Assembly: GCA_910588965.1 (NCBI GenBank)
Contig: CAJUSO010000012.1
Span: forward strand, 8,323 to 72,322
Length of the DNA: 64,000 nucleotides
Direction of reading: 5' to 3'
Source of the DNA: an uncultured Lachnospiraceae bacterium
GTDB taxonomy: Bacteria; Bacillota; Clostridia; Lachnospirales; Lachnospiraceae
Positions 58,042 to 64,000 of this stretch are shown here, one piece after another; position 1 is the stretch's first letter; each line of letters begins with the position of its first letter. The translations under genes were made by a program, and so were the position numbers. The notes beneath the pieces are model-generated. The model saw only the letters and a program-made list of their open reading frames with translations. It was not told where the DNA came from and made no database searches.

Positions 58042-60450
58042 ATGGCAGCACCATATAATCACAGGGCCATTGAAGAGAAATGGCAGAAGGTTTGGGATGA
58101 GGAGCGGGCTTTCGCGGCTACTGACGACTATTCCAAGCCAAAGTACTATGCATTGGTAGAATTCCCATACCCATCCGGGCAGGGGCTCCATGTAGGGCAT
58201 CCAAGGCCCTATACCGCATTGGATATTGTGGCCAGGAAGCGGCGCATGCAGGGCTATAACGTGCTCTATCCCATGGGGTGGGACGCATTCGGCCTTCCAA
58301 CGGAGAATTATGCGATCAAGAATAAGATACACCCCAAGTCGGTTACGGAGGACAACGTAAAGCGTTTCAAAGGCCAGCTCCATGCCTTGGGCTATTCCTT
58401 TGACTGGGAGCGTGAAGTGAATACCACAGACCCAGGCTATTACCATTGGACGCAGTGGATTTTCCTGAAGCTATTCAAAGCCGGCTTGGCCTATAAGACA
58501 GAGATGCCCATCAATTGGTGTACCTCCTGCAAGGTGGGGCTTGCCAATGAGGAAGTGGTGAACGGCGTCTGCGAGCGCTGCGGTGCGCCGGTTGTGCGCA
58601 AGGTAAAGAGCCAGTGGATGCTGAAAATCACGGAATATGCCCAGAAACTGCTGGAAGGCCTTCAGGATGTGGATTACATTGAGCGGGTAAAGGTGTCCCA
58701 GCAGAACTGGATTGGCAAGAGCCAGGGGGCGGAGGTGGATTTCCCCATTGCAGGGAAAGAAGATAAGCTTACGGTGTACACCACCAGGCCGGATACCCTG
58801 TTCGGGGCTACCTACATGGTCGTATCCCCAGAGCACCCCATCCTGGACAAGTATAAAGAAGAAATCCTGAATTGGGAAGAAGTCCTGGCATACCGGGAGC
58901 AGGCTTCCAGGAAGTCTGATTTCGAGCGTTCTGAGCTTGCCAAGGAGAAAACAGGCGTGGAAATCCATGGGCTGTGTGCCGTTGACCCGGTAAATGACAA
59001 GGAAATCCCCATCTGGGTATCGGATTACGTGCTGATGAGCTATGGGACCGGCGCAATCATGGCAGTCCCTGCCCATGATACCCGTGACTGGGAGTTTGCC
59101 AAGAAATTCGGCCTCCCCATCATCGAAGTTGTAGCAGGCGGCGAAGATGTGCAGAAGGAAGCCTACACAGACGTAGCCACTGGGAAATTAGTCAATTCTG
59201 GCTTCTTGGACGGCCTGGAGGTGGCAGAGGCAAAGAAAAAAATCATAGAGTTTTTGGAAGAGAAAGAGATTGGCAAGGGGAAGACCAACTTCAAGCTCAG
59301 GGACTGGGTCTTTTCCCGCCAGCGGTACTGGGGCGAGCCAATCCCCATTGTCCACTGCAGCAAATGCGGCTATGTTGCGCTGCCGGAAGAGCAGCTTCCT
59401 TTGGAGCTTCCAGAGGTGGAAAGCTATATGCCGACCGATAATGGGGAATCTCCTTTGGCGGCAATGGAAGATTGGGTAAATACGGCCTGCCCGTGCTGCG
59501 GCGGCCCTGCCAGGCGCGAGACGGATACGATGCCCCAGTGGGCGGGCTCTTCCTGGTATTTCCTGCGTTATACAGATCCAGGCAATACGGAGGCTTTGGC
59601 CAGCAAGGAGGCGTTGGAGTACTGGCTTCCGGTGGACTGGTACAACGGCGGGATGGAGCACACGACCCTGCATCTTCTGTATTCCCGTTTCTGGCATCGG
59701 TTTTTATATGACCAGGGCGTTGTGCCTACGCCGGAACCTTACCAGAAACGTACGTCCCATGGCATGATTTTAGGGGAGAACGGGGAGAAAATGTCCAAAT
59801 CCCGCGGGAATGTAGTGAACCCGGACGACATTGTGATGGATTACGGTGCAGATACCCTGCGTACCTATGAGATGTTTATCGGGGCGTTCGACCTCAGCGC
59901 GTCTTGGTCAGAAAACGGCGTGAAGGGCTGCCGCAGGTTCCTGGAGCGTGTATGGAAATTACAGGATATCCTGGTGGATGGGGATGCCTACCGCCCGGAA
60001 CTGGAGACGAAGATGCACCAGATGATTAAGAAGGTAAGTTCAGATTATGAGAGCCTGAAATATAACACAGCCATTGCAGCCATGATGTCCATGCTGAATG
60101 ACTTTACGAAGGCAGGCAGCATCAACCGTGCGGAATTCCAGGCATTCCTGACGCTGCTAAACCCAGTTGCGCCCCATATTACAGAGGAATTGTGGGAGGC
60201 CTGCGGTTACCAGGGCAGGGTCTACCAGATGGCTTGGCCGGCTTACGATGAAGCAAAGACCGTGGAGGATACGGTAGAGCTTGCCGTACAGGTCAATGGG
60301 AGGCTTAGGGCTACCGTTACCCTTCCGGCCGGCGTGGATAAGGATACGGCCATTGCAGCAGGGAAGGAAGCCCTGGGCGATAAGCTTACAGGGAATATTG
60401 TAAAAGAGATTTATGTCCCAGGCAGGATTATCAATATCGTGGCAAAATAA
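58042..60450 (+). CDS. leuS: Leucine-tRNA ligase
   Basis: An 802-residue class I synthetase that charges tRNA-Leu. The HIGH motif is GLHVGHPRPYTA near residue 45; zinc-type Cys pairs CTSCKVG and CERCGAP, and CSKCG, are present; the CP1 editing domain contains YGTGAIMAVPAHDTRDWEFA (catalytic Asp); the KMSKS loop is EKMSKSRGNVVNPDD near residue 578. Length is normal. AGGAGG lies 6 nt before the ATG. A tRNA-Leu gene lies at the right end of the window. Confidence 0.97.
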   Translation: MAAPYNHRAIEEKWQKVWDEERAFAATDDYSKPKYYALVEFPYPSGQGLHVGHPRPYTALDIVARKRRMQGYNVLYPMGWDAFGLPTENYAIKNKIHPKSVTEDNVKRFKGQLHALGYSFDWEREVNTTDPGYYHWTQWIFLKLFKAGLAYKTEMPINWCTSCKVGLANEEVVNGVCERCGAPVVRKVKSQWMLKITEYAQKLLEGLQDVDYIERVKVSQQNWIGKSQGAEVDFPIAGKEDKLTVYTTRPDTLFGATYMVVSPEHPILDKYKEEILNWEEVLAYREQASRKSDFERSELAKEKTGVEIHGLCAVDPVNDKEIPIWVSDYVLMSYGTGAIMAVPAHDTRDWEFAKKFGLPIIEVVAGGEDVQKEAYTDVATGKLVNSGFLDGLEVAEAKKKIIEFLEEKEIGKGKTNFKLRDWVFSRQRYWGEPIPIVHCSKCGYVALPEEQLPLELPEVESYMPTDNGESPLAAMEDWVNTACPCCGGPARRETDTMPQWAGSSWYFLRYTDPGNTEALASKEALEYWLPVDWYNGGMEHTTLHLLYSRFWHRFLYDQGVVPTPEPYQKRTSHGMILGENGEKMSKSRGNVVNPDDIVMDYGADTLRTYEMFIGAFDLSASWSENGVKGCRRFLERVWKLQDILVDGDAYRPELETKMHQMIKKVSSDYESLKYNTAIAAMMSMLNDFTKAGSINRAEFQAFLTLLNPVAPHITEELWEACGYQGRVYQMAWPAYDEAKTVEDTVELAVQVNGRLRATVTLPAGVDKDTAIAAGKEALGDKLTGNIVKEIYVPGRIINIVAK

Positions 60451-60468
60451 AGCCCTTACCATACCGCA

Positions 60469-60502
60469 GGGGCATCCCAGGCAGGCTTGCTTGGGATGCC
60501 CC
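60469..60502 (+). terminator. leuS terminator
   Basis: 11-bp stem GGGGCATCCCA/TGGGATGCCCC, 18 nt after the stop; the T-run is weak (GGTTTGTAT). Confidence 0.65.
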
Positions 60503-60533
60503 CGGTTTGTATACAACCGCCTGATGTCCGGGA

Positions 60534-60818
60534 TTACCGCCTCATGTTCCGCATCATCGTCATAAGTAAATCTACTTTTTTCTGCTCTTGGGGAGGCATG
60601 CCCTGCTTTAGCACCTGGATAATCAAGTCCCGTTCGTTGGAAGAGAAATCCATGCCTTCTTTCCTTGCGTTTTCTGATGCATTTTTCAAAGATTCCGCCA
60701 TCTCTTTCGGGTTAGAGGTGTTGGAGGGGTTATTTCTGGCAAGTTCCATCAAAAACTGCAGTTTCTCTGGGGAGATATTTGCAAGCTGCGGGTTGTTCAA
60801 TAAATCTTGTGGGTTCAT
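60534..60818 (-). CDS. Small helical hypothetical protein
   Basis: A 94-residue protein, acidic-basic and helix-prone, beginning MNPQDLLNNPQLANISPEK and ending in MTMMRNMRR. No Cys, signal peptide or membrane segment. I do not recognise the family. It is encoded 23 nt downstream of another small helical protein (60842-61159) on the same strand, suggesting a two-gene operon. AAAGGA precedes the ATG. The Asn/Pro/Met-rich start and repeated LL/LM heptad-like spacing suggest a small oligomerising or partner-binding protein. Confidence 0.65.
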   Translation of the reverse strand: MNPQDLLNNPQLANISPEKLQFLMELARNNPSNTSNPKEMAESLKNASENARKEGMDFSSNERDLIIQVLKQGMPPQEQKKVDLLMTMMRNMRR

Positions 60819-60841
60819 AGGAGTCCTTTCTGTGGCTGGTT

Positions 60842-61159
60842 TTATGTAACAGTGAAGAAGGTTTCATAGGTGGAGAACATCTGGGCAAAGCTGATGATAT
60901 TGTCCACGATTTCTTTCTCTTTGTCGTTGCAGTATTCCCGGATGGCTGTCAGCATCTGCACCGGGGCTTCCCCTTCGTTTTCCCCTGAGCACATCCGCAA
61001 ATTGTTTTCCGGGTTTTGGAAAAGCGCGGCCGTGCGCTGTAATTCCATGCATTTTACAAGCATGGCCATGCTCCGCTGCCGGGGGGAGTCTAAATAAGGG
61101 ATGGCGGCTTTTATCATTTCTAAATGCCGGTCCTGTATCATGGTATCAATGGATTCCAT
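60842..61159 (-). CDS. Small helical hypothetical protein, partner of the next gene
   Basis: A 105-residue protein beginning MESIDTMIQDRHLEMIKAAI and containing YLDSPRQRSMAMLVKCMEL and IREYCNDKEKEIVDNIISF. Mostly amphipathic helices; no membrane segment. AAGGGGAACGC precedes the ATG. First gene of a two-gene minus-strand unit with 60534-60818. I do not recognise it; conserved pairs of this size next to housekeeping genes often act as accessory or regulatory proteins. The 157-nt gap upstream (61160-61316) holds no gene I can see. Confidence 0.65.
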   Translation of the reverse strand: MESIDTMIQDRHLEMIKAAIPYLDSPRQRSMAMLVKCMELQRTAALFQNPENNLRMCSGENEGEAPVQMLTAIREYCNDKEKEIVDNIISFAQMFSTYETFFTVT

Positions 61160-61316
61160 TGCGTTCCCCTTTTTTGTTTTAGTCTATGTGGGAAGGGAGG
61201 GAGATATTACTCTGGCGGTGAAATATCATGACGTCTTGCGCATGGAGGCTGCCTTTTGCAGCCTGCTGCCGGATGGGACCGCCAGAGCAATCAGGTAGGT
61301 TTGCGGTATCATGGGC

Positions 61317-62891
61317 TTAAGCAGTATATTTTTCTGTTATCTGTAAAAAGATATCCCGGTGTTTTGATACAAATTCCCCGTAATCCATCCCACGGGAAGC
61401 AACTGCATTCCCAAGTTCTACCAGGAAGGCAGGGATGTCTTCTTCTGTTATAATCCCCAAGTCTGTCCCAAAAGCTTCTTTTTCTTGGGTCTCGCAGCCG
61501 CCTTCAAAGACGGCAAAGGCGTGTTTCGGCCCCTCGGGGGTCTGTTTTACGCCGCCCCGGAACCCAAGCGGCGCAATCTGGTGGGCGGAGCAGGAGGAAG
61601 GGCAGCCGGAAATGTGGATTTGGGGAAGCGCATTGCCTGGGAGGCCTGCATCCCGTGCGGCCTGCACACAGGCAGCTAAAAGCTTCTGGGAATCCCTGGC
61701 GCCAATCTGGCAGATGGAAGCGCCGATGCAGGCAACGGAAGACTCAAAAGGGGTCTGTGCGCTATCGCCTGTCAAGTCCAGGATCTGTTCTGCCTGGGCA
61801 GCGTCCAGGTTGATGATATAGAGGCCCTGCTCTGGCGATATGCGCACCCCTGCGTTTTCCATCGGGAGGATGGCGTCGTATAGTTCCCCAAAAAAACTTG
61901 GGCGCGGGCTGCCTCCGATGGGATGGTAATATACAGCGTAGAGCCCTTCCTGTTTCTGGGGGATTGCCCTGGGGTGCAAAAAGGGCGCGTCCCATCCATG
62001 CCCCTGGGGCTGCTCTGGGGCATGGCAAAGGGGAAGGTTAAGGTCCAGCCCGCCTTCTGCCAGGGCTTGCGCCAGCTTTTCCTGGTATGCTTTCTGATAC
62101 CCTTCTGTGCCCAAGGTTTCCTGCATAAAGCGGGTACGTGCTTTCCCGCGGTTCTCATAGTTGCCATAAGCTACAAAGGTATCTACCATGGCCTTAATGG
62201 CGTATAGGGTTTTGGAAGGGGCTAGGCCAGAGGACACCAGTGCGCCCATGCGCGGTTCCCGGCCCAGGCCGCCGGCGCTGTATACATCGAAGGCCCCTTG
62301 CCCTGTGGCTACGAACCCTAAGTCCCGGAAGGTGGCATGGGTGGTGTTTTCTTCACAGTTGGAAAAGCAGACCTTTAATTTCCGCGGAAGGGCCACCTGC
62401 CCTATCATCCCCAGCAAATAGCCCGCCGCTGCCTTGGCATAGGGAAGCACGTCAAAATGTTCCCCCTGCTGCGCGCCGGACAGGGGGGCGCACATGACAT
62501 TCCTGGGGTAATTCCCGCCGCCCCCTAAGGTGATAATGCCGTGGCAAAAGGCTTCTTCTGCCAGCGCACAGACCTGGGATTTGGACAGGTTGTGGAATTG
62601 GAGGCTCTGGCAGGTGGACAGGTGGGTAAGGGAAATCTGGTATTTCTGGATGCTGCCTGCAATGAATCCCAGGTCTTCTTTGGTGATTTCCCCTCCTGTC
62701 AGGCGCAGGCGGAGCATGCTGGCAGCCCCTCCCCTTTGGGCATAGCTGCCGAATTTGCCGGAAAAGCCCTTGTATTGGGCTACATTGATTTCTTTTGCAT
62801 AAAATTTTTCTGTCATTTCACGGAATTCTGCATAATCGCTGCGGAAATCCCCATAGTGATTGCGCAGTTCTGGATGATTCGTTTGCTGCAT
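61317..62891 (-). CDS. Siroheme nitrite/sulfite reductase (assimilatory-type hemoprotein)
   Basis: A 524-residue reductase with two ferredoxin-like half-domains and two siroheme-binding parts. The [4Fe-4S]-siroheme ligands are CIGASICQIG (C-x5-C) and SGCPSSCSAHQ (C-x3-C) near residues 390 and 440. KVCFSNCEEN and GGGGNYPRNVMC in the first half match the family. Size fits ferredoxin-dependent sulfite or nitrite reductases such as NirA/Sir. AGGAGG precedes the ATG. It is a second, distinct siroheme enzyme beside the AsrC-like one at 36781, and both need siroheme. No nitrate genes are nearby, so sulfite assimilation to cysteine is more likely than nitrite use. Confidence 0.88.
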   Translation of the reverse strand: MQQTNHPELRNHYGDFRSDYAEFREMTEKFYAKEINVAQYKGFSGKFGSYAQRGGAASMLRLRLTGGEITKEDLGFIAGSIQKYQISLTHLSTCQSLQFHNLSKSQVCALAEEAFCHGIITLGGGGNYPRNVMCAPLSGAQQGEHFDVLPYAKAAAGYLLGMIGQVALPRKLKVCFSNCEENTTHATFRDLGFVATGQGAFDVYSAGGLGREPRMGALVSSGLAPSKTLYAIKAMVDTFVAYGNYENRGKARTRFMQETLGTEGYQKAYQEKLAQALAEGGLDLNLPLCHAPEQPQGHGWDAPFLHPRAIPQKQEGLYAVYYHPIGGSPRPSFFGELYDAILPMENAGVRISPEQGLYIINLDAAQAEQILDLTGDSAQTPFESSVACIGASICQIGARDSQKLLAACVQAARDAGLPGNALPQIHISGCPSSCSAHQIAPLGFRGGVKQTPEGPKHAFAVFEGGCETQEKEAFGTDLGIITEEDIPAFLVELGNAVASRGMDYGEFVSKHRDIFLQITEKYTA

Positions 62892-62904
62892 GGTAAACCT
62901 CCTA

Positions 62905-62934
62905 TTGAATTAATGCTTCTATTAGTGTTACAAT
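62905..62934 (+). promoter_or_regulatory. Promoter of the HAD phosphatase gene
   Basis: TTGAAT, 18-nt spacer, TACAAT, about 58 nt upstream of the ATG, in the divergent gap with the siroheme reductase gene. Confidence 0.5.
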
Positions 62935-62992
62935 GATAGGGATATGCCATACATAAAACAGCGGATTCTTTTCAATTTGAGAGGTTATGTAC

Positions 62993-63784
62993 ATGGAGAA
63001 AGCATTATTTTTTGATATTGACGGGACAATTTGGGACAAAGGCCAGCGGATTCCAGACAGCACGAGGGAAGCGTTCCGGCTGATGAAGGAACGTGGGCAC
63101 CGCCTGTTTATCTGCAGCGGGCGGACACGGGTGTTTATCCCGGACGCGCCCTTGATGCCGCTGGGGTTCGACGGGGTGCTGGCAGGCTGCGGCACCTTTG
63201 TGGAATATTGCGGGCAGGTGAAATTTTACCATAGGATAGGGGAAGAAGAAATCCTAAGGGTCAATAATTTCTTGCGGGATTTGGGCGCGGCGTACATATT
63301 GGAAGGGCATAGGTGTATCTATGCGGATGCAGAGCGTTTCCCGGAAGGCTCCCTGTTTGTCCGGGAGGTGGCAAAGGCGCTGGGGGAAAATATGGCCCGT
63401 GTGTCTGGCAATGAGGGAAGCTTGGAGGTCAGCAAATTCTGTGCGAATTACTTGGAGGATATGGGCAGGCAGAAGGAGCTGGAGCAGTGGCTGGGGAAGG
63501 ATTATACGGTTATCCACCGGGATGGGAATTTTGTGGAGGTGGTGCCAAAAGGCTTTAGCAAGGCTACGGGGATCCAGAAGATTTGCGGGATTTTGGGGAT
63601 TTCCCACGAGGACACCTATTCCTTCGGGGACAGCACGAATGATTTGGATATGCTGGGATATACGGCGCATTCTGTGGCGATGGGGGATGGCATGCAGCAG
63701 GCAAAGGATGCGGCGGAGTATGTGACGGCGCCTCTCCAGGAGGATGGGATTTATAAGGCCTGCAAGCATTATGGCTTGATTTAA
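62993..63784 (+). CDS. Cof-type HAD-superfamily phosphatase
   Basis: A 263-residue HAD hydrolase of the Cof/YidA subgroup. Motif I is FFDIDGTIWDKG (nucleophile Asp), motif II ICSGRTRV, motif III includes the Lys in SKATGIQKI, and motif IV reads FGDSTNDLDML. The C2 cap lies between. It hydrolyses a small phosphorylated metabolite, often a sugar phosphate; the substrate is unknown. ATG 62993 is preferred over ATG 62987 since GAGAGG is 8 nt away. Confidence 0.9.
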   Translation: MEKALFFDIDGTIWDKGQRIPDSTREAFRLMKERGHRLFICSGRTRVFIPDAPLMPLGFDGVLAGCGTFVEYCGQVKFYHRIGEEEILRVNNFLRDLGAAYILEGHRCIYADAERFPEGSLFVREVAKALGENMARVSGNEGSLEVSKFCANYLEDMGRQKELEQWLGKDYTVIHRDGNFVEVVPKGFSKATGIQKICGILGISHEDTYSFGDSTNDLDMLGYTAHSVAMGDGMQQAKDAAEYVTAPLQEDGIYKACKHYGLI

Positions 63785-63835
63785 AGGGGGGTTCTGGCAT
63801 TTTAGGTATTTGTAAAATAAAATTTAAAAAACTTA

Positions 63836-63864
63836 TTGACATATTTCATCAAGTTTGATATACT
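63836..63864 (+). promoter_or_regulatory. Promoter of the tRNA-Leu gene
   Basis: TTGACA, 17-nt spacer, TATACT: near-consensus. About 50 nt before the tRNA 5' end, the usual arrangement for a tRNA operon. Confidence 0.85.
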
Positions 63865-63920
63865 AACAAAGTCGTCACAGCGTCCCTGTTTTCACAGGAG
63901 GGAAGGCTGGTTAGGCGTAT

Positions 63921-64000
63921 GCGGAAGTGCTGGAATTGGCAGACAGGCAAGACTAAGGATCTTGTAGCTTTCGAGCTGTGTGGGTTCAAGTCCCATCTTC
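63921..64000 (+). tRNA. tRNA-Leu, anticodon AAG (3' end outside window)
   Basis: Begins GCGGAAG; the D-arm has the type II form GGAATTGGCAGAC. The anticodon stem CAAGA/TCTTG encloses CTAAGGA, giving anticodon AAG, which would be read as IAG after A34 deamination and decode CUU, CUC and CUA. A long variable arm (TAGC-TTTC-GAGCT) and T-arm (GTGGGTTCAAGTCCCAT) follow. The window ends inside the acceptor 3' strand (CTTC of CTTCCGC), so the last three acceptor bases and the tail are not visible. Confidence 0.93.

Overview
The window looks like chromosome of a spore-forming anaerobic Clostridia, most likely a Lachnospiraceae-type gut bacterium. The grounds are the spoIIGA-sigE pair, an electron-bifurcating-type lactate operon, a type II OMP decarboxylase next to class 1B PyrD/PyrK, Clostridia-type siroheme/haem gene fusions, strong AGGAGG ribosome sites and sigma-A style promoters. 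I do not assign a species.

Region by region. (1) 1-12995, plus strand: the tail of a surface-glycan (possibly flagellin or capsule glycosylation) cluster. It holds a CgeB-like glycosyltransferase cut by the window edge, three radical SAM enzymes (two SPASM-type, one B12-binding), a split transketolase, two sugar epimerase/dehydratases, a methyltransferase, a nucleotidyltransferase-PfkB kinase fusion, a GmhA-like isomerase and a PseF-GNAT fusion. It ends at a clear terminator. Transketolase, GmhA and the HldE-like fusion together suggest a locally supplied NDP-heptose. (2) 13035-18280: pyrC, pyrF, pyrK, pyrD, then trpS. (3) 18265-26918, minus strand: a lactate operon in the order permease, FAD lactate dehydrogenase, etfB, etfA, acyl-CoA dehydrogenase, lactate racemase, GntR/FCD regulator. 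Three near-identical palindromic operators lie at its promoter. (4) 26967-33969: a long leader, an 1797-residue secreted Cys-rich repeat protein, a lipoprotein and a 33-residue peptide gene. (5) 34017-42673: a LysR regulator diverging from a sulfur operon (CoA-disulfide reductase-rhodanese, siroheme sulfite reductase, YeiH-like exporter), followed by hemA and a hemC-cobA-hemD triple fusion. (6) 42884-49317: an alpha-galactosidase-like enzyme, a small cupin, a NifX-like protein, a lipoprotein cyclophilin, a YdjM-like membrane protein, DegV and a YicG-like protein. (7) 49596-52936: spoIIGA, sigE and a beta-CASP metallo-hydrolase. (8) 53016-57936: three HTH-containing paralogues of no family I recognise. 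Between the second and third sits an independent transcription unit with promoter, a roughly 200-nt highly structured leader, a 31-residue membrane peptide and a terminator. (9) 57933-64000: leuS, two small conserved-looking proteins, a second siroheme reductase, a Cof-type HAD phosphatase and a tRNA-Leu(AAG) cut by the right edge.

The most interesting signals are the HTH paralogue array with its structured-leader peptide unit, the 33-residue peptide beside the giant Cys-repeat protein, a dispersed hairpin element present twice with compensatory base changes, and the heptose/radical SAM glycan cluster. All functional names come from reading motifs by eye. No database search or folding program was run.
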